Below, piece by piece: positions 1-31,382 of a stretch of 64,000 bases of DNA. Each line of letters opens with the position of its first letter. Position 1 is the first letter of the stretch. The notes under the pieces are model-generated. The model searched no databases. It had not been told where the DNA came from and saw nothing but the letters and a program-made list of their open reading frames with translations. The position numbers were made by a program, and so were the translations under genes. The DNA is taken from contig OZ025279.1 of NCBI GenBank assembly GCA_964019165.1, positions 1,920,501 to 1,984,500 of the forward strand, given 5' to 3'. The DNA is from Mastigias papua. Lineage: Eukaryota > Cnidaria > Scyphozoa > Rhizostomeae > Mastigiidae.

Positions 1-119
1 GAAATTTGAGCTGTAACGTAAAAAAGTAACTGTGTTGAATGAAAGGTTAAATGACTATGTTAAATACACTAAGAATTGCAATCATAGGCAATTGAAGCCC
101 AAAAACAAGTAAAGTTTGG

Positions 120-362
120 ACCCATTTACGATTTCGTACATTGTAGAGCGCCTGTTAGAGGGTGCACTTGTCCTGGCCCATTGGCATAGTGAGGTTCGAT
201 GGCTAGCTTGTTTCCTCGCAGCCTCTATCTGCCCAGTGTTACCATCAGGCACCCCTTGATGCATGACGAGCGAGGGAGCATCCAAACTGTGACACGGGGT
301 ACGTCTTGAACCATAAATCTTCACCACAGCAAATGAGTGCTCTACCCACTCGGCCACTCAAC
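120..362 (-). repeat. tRNA-derived SINE (copy 1)
   Basis: Read on the minus strand, this starts with a tRNA-like head. A box-A-like sequence (TGGCCGAGTGGGTAGAGC) lies at about 339-356 and a box-B-like sequence (GGTTCAAGACG) at about 302-312, the spacing expected of an RNA polymerase III internal promoter. The body downstream of the head shares several blocks with the element at 47278-47527, including GGATGCTC, TGGTAACAC, GAGGAAA and TCTAACAGGC, so the two are copies of one SINE family in opposite orientation. The 3' end is not sharply defined. A functional tRNA gene is unlikely because no acceptor stem closes. Confidence 0.7.
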
Positions 363-994
363 CATAGCCAAACATAGTTATATGGCAAGCACGGCGTCGG
401 TAGGGAGGCCGGGGGGGGGTTAGCTCCCACTTTTTACAGCCAGTGACTTTTCTAGCCTTGATCAAGCAATTTATTGCTTGTAACCCCCTACTCTTTATGT
501 ATAGCCCCCTACTTTGTATTTGGCAGCACCGTGCCTTTATGTACATACATATGCTGCAAATACTAAGTTGGGAATATAGACGAATCATTTGAAAGGCGAA
601 GAAATGTCTCTCTCTTATGTCACCGTTCTTATCTTAAAGCTCATCCTCAAGCAGCATTTTCCTACAACTAGGGCTACAAAATTGCAAACAGATACATTAA
701 TCTAAAGTACCTGAAGCTTCAAATATGGCTTGTGACCATTCAAAATTAGTTAATGATTTGCCATGTGAGATTTTTCTCCAAAAATTCGTTCTAGGTCCCC
801 TCTCACATGGGGGACTGTCATTGCTTAATGGGAGTACAAGCTGAGATTTTTCCAACTAAGAAAACAGATGTAAGGTTTATTAACAACTGTAACAGCGGCT
901 GAGAGAAGAGAAACATCAAATGCAATGTCATGAACAACAAAAAGACGCAAATATGACAGAGCAAGAAGTAGAAAAAGACTTGCAAACAGCCTAC
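363..994. other. No gene seen; downstream flank or intron of the PAN/fibrinogen-like gene
   Basis: I see no coding exon here. The stretch holds a short G-tract (about 410-419) and AT-rich DNA. The exons expected to follow the fibrinogen-like exon at 995-1137 were looked for and not found, so the gene either continues off the left edge or is broken here. Confidence 0.4.
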
Positions 995-3900
995 TGAATC
1001 TCCATTCACTTTCATGGCTAGTGTCCAGCCTCCTGAGCCGCATCCAAAATCTTCCATCATGCAGTAATGGCTGCCACTTGTCAATGTATAAACTCCATTT
1101 TGTCTGTGACCTTGTTTGTAGTAGTCATGACAGCTTTCTGCATGTAGATAATAAGTCAAAGTTAAATATGTTCTACATAGGACCAAGCCAATAGACAAAT
1201 GAATTTGAATAGGAGGAAGAGCACAAAAAACACCTACTTCAAAGAGGGAACAGACAAAAAGGAAGGCAATGAACAAATGAAATTAGATGCATACCGTAGC
1301 ATTGGATATATTCACTATATTTATAACCATCATGGCATTGAAAGCATTGGTATCCTGGGCAGTTGCATGTATCCATACAATATTCAGTAGGCGAACAAGG
1401 TCGAAATGCTTCACAAAAGGATCCAATCTAAAACAGTTAATTTTAGAGAAAACTAACCATTGGTATACGCTCAGAGGTGCTCTAATGTCATCTAATATAA
1501 CTTTTATCCATAGCAAATGGAACTGCTTGGCACAAAACCTGTCGATTAGGCAGTATATCAAATCATTTTTATCATGCCATGTAATCATATTTCCATAGAG
1601 ACTCTTTCAGCCAAACAATGTATCATTATACTACAATATTATAAAAACCATATAACTTCAATAGATGGCATAACGAATATATTTTGAACATAGTTAAATT
1701 TCTTAATAGTGTTTGTGCTCCGGAATAGATGGTAACTCTGTGTGGGCATTCAATGGTCAATATTCCTTCAAATTAGATGCTTGTGGAATCCCTTTCTACT
1801 TCACACTGCAATTTTCTTACACGTTTTTGTGCCAGAAAAGCCAAAATTAATCTTGTAGATGCCTGGGTACTTTTCTGGACAGTCAAGCTTCGACAGCTGG
1901 ACACTTGAGATGTCAAGACAAGTCTCTTTCATACTTTTTCTCTGAGGTGAGCTCACTTACCATCTAATAGTGCCCTGTACCACACGTTAGCGAATGTTCT
2001 TAGCTTCTAAAGATAAGAATAGCCCCCTCCATAAGAAAATGAGCTTTGTTTTGTAGATTCTGGAGATGCTTAAGTTCACAGAACAATTGCCAAATATTTC
2101 TACAGCTTGTCCTATACGACTTTGATATAACTTCCTATACACTGGATTCAACCTTGCTTGTGGCAGCACATTTATGGTGTATCACACAGTTAATTAAGTT
2201 TCATCGTATTCTTTGTGGATTGGAAGAGATGCTTATTCTGTGGAAAACCTTTCTTTAAATGTGATGATTATGGACCCCTTTCAAATTTACAGTGAAGTTT
2301 TGTAACACGTCTTTGCAACCCAAGAGGCAACATCATTTTTCAACATGCCTAGGTAATTTCTTGGAATTTCCAGCTTTCGTCAAGTCTCTTTATTGAGTTC
2401 TCTGAGAAGAGCTCTTTTACCATCTCAAAGATCATTATTGCCATGTTACATTCAGTAATTTTGAGAACAAACACAATGCATCTGCATTCATCTTGCAGAA
2501 TAACGCCAGCCATATGAAACTGTGCTTTGTTTTCTAGATTCTGGAGATGGTTAAATTTACAGTAAAATCTCCTAAATTCCGACAGTGTATCATGTAAGAT
2601 TTTGATACAATCCCTTGTACACTCGATCCAACCTTGATTGTGGAAGTACATTCATAGGTTTAGTAAGGGACGAGACAGCACAGTTAAGCTTGACTTTCAA
2701 TTTTTATACTGTTCATTTAAGTTAGATTTTCATCCACACTAATTCCGTGGCGATTAATTCTCAGGAATCTCATAAACTGTTTTCAATTGATTTCTTCTCC
2801 ACTGACTAGTACTCAAGTACTTTGCTTCCAAGTGTTTATGCTGAACTTGAACAGCCGTTTCCATTCAGCTCTGTTTTAAACCTTAGTTTTCAGTATATAA
2901 CAAAGTCCCTCAACTTCTTTAGACGGGTAAATTGGGCTGGATTCTCTCCATGTAATTGCTTTAGATGCTCGTCGAAGTCATTTACTCCTGCTTGCATCAA
3001 AACAAGTATCGTACGGCCTGAGGCCAATACGTAGGCAATGGTTTGCCCACAATAAACAACGTCGTTATGCAATAGAAGTAAACAAAATCTGACGAACCAA
3101 AGCTCACTGGATATGACATATCCACAGAGCAGATCTAGGCTGAAGTAGTACAGTAGATATAAAACAAAGTGTTCTAGCTTCTGATGAAGATACAGTTTAT
3201 TATAGATTTGTGAAGGCAATCTCGCGTTGATTTGATAATTCGGTCCTCATGGAATCGGTGCACAAAGTTTCGTAATTTACCCTCATACCAAGGATTGTCG
3301 AAAACTAAAAAACTCGACTTATCAACTCATCTTTCGTTTTTCGAGCACATCTGGTTGGGAAATCTGAGGTTGCTAAGAAGGCACGTTTAGCTTTGGACCC
3401 TTGTCCTCGCGGCCATTTTTGAGTACATTACTGGTTCTGATAGTATAAGCGAAGCGTTTTTACGCTGAATTAAGAATTGAGAAGAGGAGCAATCTAAAAG
3501 AGAATGAACGAGACGAAGAATCGAAGAATCGAAGAATCCAAGTATCCACGAATCCAAGAATCCGAGAATCCAAGAATCCCGGAATCTAATACGACTCCAG
3601 TACAGACGAACTCTAGAGAAGAAATGCAGATGACATCTAGGTAAATCACGGACGTTGAGCTTTCTATGACTTTAAAAATCGTAATTTATTTTTCCTTTTA
3701 CACCGTTAAGCAATACAATACCAAACTTTTACAAAAAACGATGTCATTGGTAGTATGATAAGCATAACTACCCAAATGGCCATTTAACAAAAAACAAAAC
3801 AGACAATACAGATGCCAAGCACTATACCATAATCCTATTAGCCACTCATTGGGGAGGAGTAGCTTAGATGTAATGTTCAGAAAAGCTTAGAAGATAGAAA

Positions 3901-6585
3901 ATCTTGAATGAATCGAAAGGAATATAGTAGATTTTGGTATAATCATTGGCAAAACAGATACATGAACAATACATAGAAGAATAATAACATATTTAGCTAA
4001 TAGTGTAATAAACTGATAGAGTGGAGGATGAGATAGATAATTTGATACTAATAGTCCTATGAGAAACGCTCTGGTGTACGAATGAATTGAACTGTTGCTT
4101 CCGAGATTTGTCGATTCTGGTTATATGTAAATCGTTCATCACAATACAACATAGTTTGCACAAGAGCTTGATTTGGTGAATTTGAGACGTTATGTAATTG
4201 AAATACTTCGTTAATCGCACCAAGGAGATGACGCCTTTGTTCACTATATGCATGACATTGCAGCAAAAAATGCTCAGTGTCCTCAATTCCGCCATTTACT
4301 AGGAACATTGGGTCAACTGTTTCTCGAAAGTTGTGATTAAATATATGTGACTTTAACTGACTGAGGCCTACTCTTAGCTGGGTGAGAATTGCAAGACCTT
4401 CAGCATTATAAATTCCATAGGTAAGTTTCTGTGGTGGCCGGCTGAGAGAGAAGAGTTTGCTTTTGAATGAGGCTACTGTAGGTGATTCTCCTATCGCAGG
4501 AGGGAGATCGTTCCATTCTTTCAAACAATTTGGGTAGAAACTTGACCCAAAATGGTCAGTTCTCGCATTCATTCGTCCAATGACAGTTTGGTTCCTAAGA
4601 TTATAATTTGAACAGCCAAATGATGGGATTGGATATCTTGTGTACTCAGGTGTCAGTTTATTGATGAACTTAAAGAAGAGAACTAGCCACCTGTTCCATC
4701 TTCTATCATTCAAAGATTCCCAACCAAGCTCCTCGTATATTTTGCTTCTCGAGGTGCCTTTCCACGCCCCCGTTATTGCTAATCCAGCAGAATACTGGAC
4801 TGATTCGAGTCGCTCCATCAGGCGATGTAGTGTGATTTCATGACTGAAATCATTCACTTTCTGTGGGATATGGTAAATGACGTCCCCATAGTCAAGATTT
4901 GGACGTACATAGAGTTTGTAAAGTTCGGTTAGGGTTTGCCTTGACAAGTAGTTAGATAGAAACCTAAGCATGCCAATCCCACGTCTCAATTGTTGATAGC
5001 ACATTGGATATGACTGGAAAAAGTCAATCGACTATCAAGCACAACACCTAAAACCCTGGCCAAACGCTCTCGACTTTTCACTCGACAACGCTCTACATGT
5101 TTGTCGAGTGAAATGTCAAGAGCGTTTGGCCACCTTGTATAGTGATGTCGAGCGTTGTCGAGCGTTGTCGAGCGTTGTCGAGCGTTGTCGAGCGTTGTCG
5201 AGCGTTGTCGAACGTTGTCGAGCGTTGTCGAGCGTTGTCGAGCGTTGTCGAGCGTTGTTGAGCGTTGTCGAAGGTTGTAGAGTCAAATTTGATTATGGTC
5301 GAAATTGTCGAGGGGAAGTGCTTGACATTTGTATTGTTTGAGGTGTTGTCGAGAGCGTTTGGCCAGGTACTCCACTTTACACTCGACTTTATGCACAAAA
5401 ATTCAGAGTCTACGCATGTGCAGAGGACAGAAAAGTAAAAAGTCGAGTGAAAAGTCGAGAGCGTTTAGTCACCCTCCACTCGACAATGCTCGACATCACT
5501 GGATTTTTGTCGATCGCTGTAGAGTGAAAAGTCAAGAGCATTTGGCCAAGGCTTAAGTGTTTATGTTCATCACCTTTTACTGCGGGTATATCATTGAAGA
5601 AAATAGGCAGGTGGTCAATAGGGATCTTTTTCTTAGAAAATATTTTTTCGACTGCCTATTTTGCACGATCAGGATTCAACGAAATTCTCCAGTCTTGTGC
5701 CCATCGTTTGACAAGATCTAGATCGTGATTCAGAACTGTAGCACATTCGTTTGGGTTGTGAACTACTGAAAAAGGTGACGGATCGTCAGCAAACAATTTA
5801 ACATTGCATTTGAGATCTGTTGTCAAATCGCAACTTATATAGTTTATACAGTTCTCTACAATCGAAGAAGGCTCTACAATATTATTTATCAGTATTTCTT
5901 CAAACTTTGATTAGAATTCTGAATCTGACTTCGAGCCCTTTGGGCTTATTCTAATCTGTCGTGTGTTTATCCGCAAAACTGAAGGAAATCTACGATAGGA
6001 TTTCTCAAACATCTCACTGTTAAGAATTTACTCGCATTCTTATACACGCACAGAAATTTCTAGCAACACTTACATCAGGGCACAAAGAAGGATGACAAAC
6101 TATAACGGCAGAAGGAGTTTTTGTCATTTTATGTACCGAAGGATAACTAATAATTCATAAGTTCTTCGGAAAGGTAAACAAGACACCATAGGCTATTGCC
6201 AGACTTCCATTCATGTAATCATTTTCTTAAGTCAAATGTTAGAGAAGTATGTAATAAGTTAATGCAGTTTATGCTTACATTTGTTTTGTTGTGCCTTGTA
6301 GCATGGTACGTCCAAGTATCACTAACTTCGAATTCACTTTCTGATGCAGTTTCTCGTATATTCTTGTTCAACTGACAATTATCATTCCCAACTTGTCTAA
6401 AATTCACAGATCTGCAGCCATCTTGATCTTCGCAGCTTCGGTAGCATTCATCTACAGTGTTTACAGTCTTCTGTCCAATCAAATGATTCACAAGCTTGCG
6501 ACCGTCGATAATTACATCAAAATTGGACTCAGTTTTGCAAGGCAACCGTAGAATGATACCACTACTCACATGGCACATGAGAAGA
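995..6585 (-). CDS. PAN/apple plus fibrinogen-like secreted protein, partial (skeletal organic matrix protein 5-like)
   Basis: Two exons are supported on the minus strand. Exon 6585-6279 (phase 2 in, phase 0 out; acceptor after TTTTTTAACAG, donor GTAAGC) encodes a PAN/apple domain with the pattern CYRSC-x5-CRSVNF and a later NCQLN, plus a TWTYH tail. Exon 1137-995 (donor GTAGGC) encodes the start of a fibrinogen-like domain: SCHDYY, NGVYTL, HYC and GCGSGGWTLAMKVNG. This PAN then GGWTLxMK order is familiar from anthozoan extracellular proteins annotated as 'skeletal organic matrix protein 5-like'. The family link is from memory of those motifs, and a role in the skeleton is not implied. At least one exon between the two is missing, because phase 0 out does not fit the next acceptor. 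The signal-peptide exon and the C-terminal exons were not found. The large intron contains the reverse transcriptase remnant and TIR element described separately. It could be a pseudogene. Confidence 0.6.
1905..2660. repeat. Direct duplication, two diverged copies about 480 bp apart
   Basis: Blocks at about 1905-2180 and 2370-2660 match in order: GACAAGTCTCTTT against GTCAAGTCTCTTT, CTTTGTTTTGTAGATTCTGG against CTTTGTTTTCTAGATTCTGG (2044 and 2524), and TTGTGGCAGCACATT against TTGTGGAAGTACATT. A third, more diverged partial copy lies at about 13455-13527, so this is an interspersed repeat family rather than a purely local duplication. No protein is recognised in it. Confidence 0.55.
3515..3592. 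repeat. Short tandem repeat of a GAATCCAAG-like unit
   Basis: About eight imperfect 8-9 bp units (GAAGAATC, GAATCCAAG, GAATCCGAG, GAATCCCGG) run in series. It is a plain low-complexity array with no gene in it. Confidence 0.7.
4057..5051 (-). mobile_element. Non-LTR retrotransposon reverse transcriptase, C-terminal part (decayed)
   Basis: An open frame of 315 codons at 5004-4057, minus strand, encodes the thumb and C-terminal region of a jockey/CR1-type reverse transcriptase. Diagnostic blocks are LYVRPNLDYGDVIY, SVQYSAGLAITGAWKGTS, LGWESLNDRRW, TQLRVGLSQLKSHIFNHNF and a final DTEHFLLQCHAYSEQR. Just upstream (5051-5005) the frame continues with LGVVLDSRLTFSSHI but is shifted by one base relative to the main frame. 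The catalytic half lies at 5557-5930, on the far side of the TIR element at 5052-5553. Stops and the frameshift show it is inactive. It sits in an intron of the PAN/fibrinogen-like gene, on the same strand. Confidence 0.88.
5052..5553. mobile_element. 502-bp non-autonomous TIR transposon, PIF/Harbinger-like
   Basis: The ends are inverted repeats: the left begins AACCCTGGCCAAACGCTCTC, and the complement of the right begins AGCCTTGGCCAAATGCTCTT. The similarity extends about 36 bp with about five mismatches. TAA is found on both sides (5049-5051 and 5554-5556). Removing the element plus one TAA rejoins the reverse transcriptase reading as KHL-GVVLD, the usual motif, so the insertion is exact with a 3-bp duplication. 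A TAA/TTA 3-bp target is typical of PIF/Harbinger elements. No transposase is encoded. The TIR-end motif GAGCGTTTGGCCA recurs inside the element near 5120, 5352 and 5459, suggesting internal duplication. Confidence 0.85.
5146..5280. repeat. 10-bp minisatellite (AGCGTTGTCG), about 13 units, inside the TIR element
   Basis: The unit AGCGTTGTCG repeats nearly perfectly about 13 times, with a few substitutions such as AACGTTGTCG and AGCGTTGTTG. Because 10 is not a multiple of 3, the long apparent reading frames through it (10-residue repeats on both strands) are artefacts and not genes. Confidence 0.95.
5554..5930 (-). mobile_element. Non-LTR retrotransposon reverse transcriptase, catalytic part (decayed)
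   Basis: Minus-strand translation gives DLTTDLKCNVKLFADDPSPF, with the FADD catalytic box, then LNHDLDLVKRWAQDW, ISLNPDRAK, an in-frame stop, AVEKIFSKKK and finally DEHKHL. The frame resumes across the TIR element with GVVLDSRL at 5048. This is the palm of the same element whose C-terminal half is at 4057-5051. The in-frame TAG shows decay. Upstream fingers and endonuclease regions are not recognisable, so the copy is also 5'-truncated. Confidence 0.85.
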
Positions 6586-9500
6586 CTGTTAAAAAAGCAA
6601 AAATACACTGCGTAATCTTGTAGCGACTGAAAACTTTCGTTGATGCATAGAGCATTAATGCACACGCATTCAAGCGTACAACTACACAGCACAAGTAGAA
6701 CTATCCCAAAGGGCTATCGTTTATCCAAGTCCACTTTCCCAAAGGACTGTCTTCAACCTCAACTGCTATTGTAAATTTTTAGACAGGTGGCAAATGTTAG
6801 AAGCGCAATCATTAAGATTCGAAAAGAAATATTTGTTATAAGTTCATTAGATACTGTGATCAAAGACCTGGAGTTCACCGTAAAATATCTATCTACCTTC
6901 TCTGTCTGTTAGATCACAATTTTAACACCCTCTCATAGAGAACTCCGCTTTACTGGAACTCCCAGTTACTGACACTGATTTCGGATTCCCCTTAAGAGTT
7001 CCGACTATGCTGAGTATGCTGTACTATCAGACGAGCAGACTGCTTGCTTACCTACCGTACAGTACTGTATGCTTTCTGTAGAACCTTTGGTACAGAAATT
7101 TAGTTAATGACTATAATCTAAGTTACGGAATTGTCATCAAATTTATCTTAACTGTGCTCATCCAAGAAATCTTTAAATTATTTCCTGATAAAATCACTTG
7201 TACAAACCTTATAGCAAAGATACAACACACATTTCTGTGATCCATCTTGTCAATAAGCAGATAATGAAGAAGTGATGTTGATGTGTAACGCTCTACTCCA
7301 TCTAAAGAAACTATCCATCAATCTTTAATGAACCTTATAAATATTTAAAATTCGTTATATATATTTCTTGTAGATGATCATTGCCGGTACTAATTTTAAG
7401 CAGTAAGCTGTTTGCTAACATAATGAATACGAAAATAAAGTGCCAAAATGTACTTGTCGAAACTAGACACAGCGCGTGAATTCGTCGCAAATTCTGTTGG
7501 CTTGAAAGATCCAAACACGATGTTTAGAAAGAACGCCTGCTCTATTCATGCAAATGAGGTATTGAATATGTAAAACTCCAGTAAAACCAGACTGATATTT
7601 GCTATCTAAATTACTGTGACCTTTTTACCGATAATACCGCTCTTACGTGGGATCATCTCAAAACAAGGGTTCTGCTGTAAATAATAAAAATAGGGTTTTC
7701 GGTCGCGAACTGGCCTAGAAAGAAAACAGATGAATTGCAAAGAACACACCTAATGCTCATTGACTTTCGCGACATGTGTCCACTCTCCTATAATTGCATA
7801 CCAACTGGGGATTATTCGAAATAAAATGTCGGGAAAAAGCCATGCTACCTATAAGAGAAATATCTTCAAATTTTGCATCAGCGAGGCTTGGCAGATAAAT
7901 TATACAGTATTTGTATAAAATTTGTAGCTTGTATATACTTGCACCTAAAATGTAGGATTGAATTCTCATGAATAAATTAGTTTAGCTATGCATTGTCCAA
8001 ATGGTTACAAGCTGTTGACTACAAAAGTAGCCTGTAGGTTTGTATGCATTGAAAGCTTCACAAATGCAGTAGATTTGAACATAAACTCGCATGAGTCACA
8101 ATTGTTAGTGAAGTTAGTCAGTTGATGACTGAATGGTGGCACCATTTCTCGGAATAAAGATTAGAATGTTTTTCTTTCGTCTAAAGTCATGCATTAGGTT
8201 TTCTTGTTCAACCTTCGCTGCATCGTGAGTCTAAGCAATTCTACCTGCTATTTTGTAGTGGGAGAGAATATCTTACGTTATCTTTGGTCAAAGTAAAGAG
8301 TTGCTGGCTTTTTGGAACACAGGCCTAGAAACAAGACCAAGGATCAGATACGAAACATCGCAAGCCACACCACGAAACATCATGTCCCAAAAATGATATA
8401 AAGCTATTTACTGACATACGATGAACATTTAACTAAAATGTATTTCTCAATAAAAAATTTGCGACTGTCTACATGAACACAAGGCTGATTTTTAGCACAC
8501 ATGAAGGTCTCCTGGCTCTGAGTCTCTCCTCATATTAATAGTCGCGCTAGAAAAAATCTACTTAACATACCATAGCTGTCAAGTGTTTGAGAGCACAGAT
8601 CCGGTCAGTTTTATCCCAACCTAATAGACCAATCATCATGCAAAAAGGGCCTAAATTTAGCTGTGGAATGTATGCGCAGTCAGAATCTTGCATGGTGATT
8701 GGTCAATTAGCTTGTGAGAAAATAGGCCTAATCAGAGCTCTCACAAATTTGGCGGCTATGTTACTTTACATAGATACGTATTTCCTTAAGCACACCTGCT
8801 TTTTTCTTCTAATCATCGGTCATACTAGTGTCGTCACCTATATTGAATTTCTTTCCAGTATCCAGGTCAGATTGATCAGCTTTTGTGTGAAATGTTATCT
8901 ATCTGCAAATATCACGGATCTCATCCTTAGTGATGGTACATAGTACTTAATATGACATTCCTCCGTAGTGGAACACTATATAGTTCTTCCACTTGTAACT
9001 GCACACAAATTATGTGAAAATGGAAAATCTTCCACAGCACATCTGATCAATTCTCGCTGTGCGGACAAGTTAGGAACAAACACTAAGGGTGCCGAATCTC
9101 TTAACACATCCTTCCAAATGGTATCAACGCAGCAATACAAGGCTCACATCGTATACCATAGGTGCTACTTCTTTGTAAATAGACTTTACATATTATGGCT
9201 TTTTATTTTCTATTATTCCCATTATATATTTTATATACCGGATAATTAATTATATAGCAGATAATCAAAGTCCGGATAAACGAGGAGTCGGAAAATTGAA
9301 TCAGTACTGTAAAGATGAGCTCGTGTAATTAATGCAAAGTTCTTCACAATCGCAGCGAAATTATCGTAGGACTAAGAAGTCACTCTCACGAGTTGCCTCC
9401 GTTATCTACCAAGATCTTTCAGATTAATACAACGGCGGGCAATGAGTAAGACCTTTGTCAAAAGCCCTACACAGACTTTACGAGTAAAACTAAGTTTATC

Positions 9501-9740
9501 AACGAGGATATACGATTCATGCCTACTAAAGTAATAACAGCAACCATTTCTTGGAGATGAAAATGGAAGACAAATACAAAGACTCAAATTACCTTGAGGT
9601 TATAACCCTAATTTATCGAGAATATGATAGCCATTAAATCTGAGTGTGAGTTCCATAGGCTAAAATTCACAAACTTTGGCAAAAGTATGAAAGTATAAAT
9701 TGATTAGGGTCATAATAAGTTATACCTTTTTCCTTCGGAG
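6586..9740. other. Intergenic or unidentified 5' region; no gene seen
   Basis: AT-rich DNA without a convincing coding exon on either strand. The signal-peptide exon of the PAN/fibrinogen-like gene could lie here but I could not identify it. Short open frames at 7757-7969 and 8587-9249 lack family motifs and plausible splice context. Confidence 0.4.
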
Positions 9741-9742
9741 CC

Positions 9743-9858
9743 ATTCAAAAACTACGTACGCTCTGAAGTGGGGAGGGGTACCCAACAAAGCGTATGAAAA
9801 CATACAAAGTGGAGGGCATCTCTTCAAAGAATGTACGTACGCTCATATAATTTTCAAA
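9743..9858. repeat. MITE-like TACGTAC repeat, copy A
   Basis: A short element of about 115 bp whose ends carry TACGTACGCTC motifs. The left end reads ATTCAAAAACTACGTACGCT. The complement of the end of copy B at about 10742 (AATTCAAAAAGTACGTACAC) matches it, so the two copies lie in opposite orientation. The middle contains GGGGAGGGG. No coding capacity. Confidence 0.5.
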
Positions 9859-10629
9859 AGCTTATTACTTGCGAAGTATCCTATGCAAATAAAACTATCT
9901 TTTGATTGAACACTGCACAGGCATGATCGATCTGAGCATGAAAAACCTCGATCCTGGAGTTTGGATTTCTCGGTTACCTTATTACACGAAATTAGGATAC
10001 ATTAATTAGCGAGATTTTTTCTTGATCAACATCAATTTATTTCCCATTAATTTCTGTGCCGCCTTATTAACATGTTAATTTGAACACTTCATCAAAAGAA
10101 AATCCAGAAGACTTGGCTTTAATTTAAAAGTGATAAAGCAGCATAAAAGATATGAAAATTATCAAAATTATCAACATTATACAAGAATCGGATGTCTGAT
10201 TGTGCTCGGTTGTTCAATAGAAAAAAGCTGGCTAGTTGTAAATCTGTTTGTTTTCCTTTCTGATACATAGAGAGGTCCACGAGGCAAACTTGATATGACA
10301 CAATTCCATCCACGTTTATTAACGTTCATGAAACGTTATTTTATAGCCTTCTTCTTCTACTGGCTTCTCCTGATAAATCAGGGTCGCCGGTGCGAATCGT
10401 TTTCCTTCACAGCTCCCTATCTTCTGCATCAGTCACCTCCAGCCCCTTAATTTCAAGGTCTTAACCGTTATTTTATGGCCAATTCGCGTCAATTTGGTCT
10501 GCGTAAATTTCATGTGTGCTATTTGCCGTATCGCCTTAATTTTATGTAATAAAGGATGCATTAAATTATGCGAACTTTGCAAATAGTGAGGCCCACAACC
10601 GATTCAAATATTTAGGCGAGGTGAGGGCC

Positions 10630-10742
10630 GATAGCTTAAACGTACGTATGCTCGGGGGAGAGGCCAAAACGTACAAAAGCGTACAATTGGGGAGGGGGCT
10701 TCAAAATTGACGAATTTTGAGTGTACGTACTTTTTGAATTAC
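10630..10742. repeat. MITE-like TACGTAC repeat, copy B
   Basis: The second member of the small repeat family, with ACGTACGTATGCTCGGGGGA at the left and GTGTACGTACTTTTTGAATT at the right. It is about 0.9 kb from copy A. Confidence 0.5.
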
Positions 10743-10985
10743 CCCTTCCTATGTCTCATTACTTTGTTATTGTTTCTCTCTATCCTTGCACTTTATTGTT
10801 ATCTATTTATCCAGTTACTTTTCTTCTTTTTATCATACCTCTACACTTTCTACAAACTCTGTCATTTTACCTTCGTTCATGCTTTCTTTCAATCATTCCT
10901 TCCAGAATTCATTTCTTCTTTCTTACTTCTATTCTTCCATTTTTACCTCTTACCTTCTTTCTTCCTTCCTGATTCTGAATTTTCC
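10742..10985. repeat. Pyrimidine-rich low-complexity tract
   Basis: A stretch of about 240 bp made mostly of C and T on the plus strand. It stays open in all three plus frames, giving Leu/Phe/Ser-rich translations that look like membrane proteins but are compositional artefacts. Confidence 0.7.
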
Positions 10986-11392
10986 ACAGATGGCTCTTTC
11001 ATCGTTTTTCTAAACACAAAAAACTATGTTCTCATTGGATCTAAGAGGCCAACCCCACTAAATCTAGGATGAGTGAGAATAATCAACGACAAGAGGGGAC
11101 CTAAAAAGGCATAGGCTCCTAATAAAGGGCACGAGAACCGCTAAAACTGCAAAAACTTACCCGCAGGTGCAATATTAACATATGTCTAAAACTAAACACC
11201 AAATGTAAAGTTTGAAATGTAGATACCACAGAGCACGTTACAAACCTAAAACTTATATTTACCACAAGAGTTACTATCATGTACACTAATGTTTCAGTTC
11301 GCTATAAACTAAAATTCTTGACATGAAGAAATAGATGCCAGTCCATGAAGGCATGATTATCCTTCTTGGGCGCTACTTTATACCTTTGCATC

Positions 11393-31382
<19,990 letters not shown>

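Noticed and set aside
5146..5280. CRISPR-like array
   Set aside because: The repeats are directly adjacent 10-mers without spacers, in an animal genome.
5093..5556. Open frames with 10-residue repeats
   Set aside because: They come from the 10-bp minisatellite inside the TIR element, read in any frame.
10707..11072. Leu/Phe-rich frames resembling a membrane protein
   Set aside because: Pyrimidine-rich low-complexity DNA is open in all three frames; no conserved motif.
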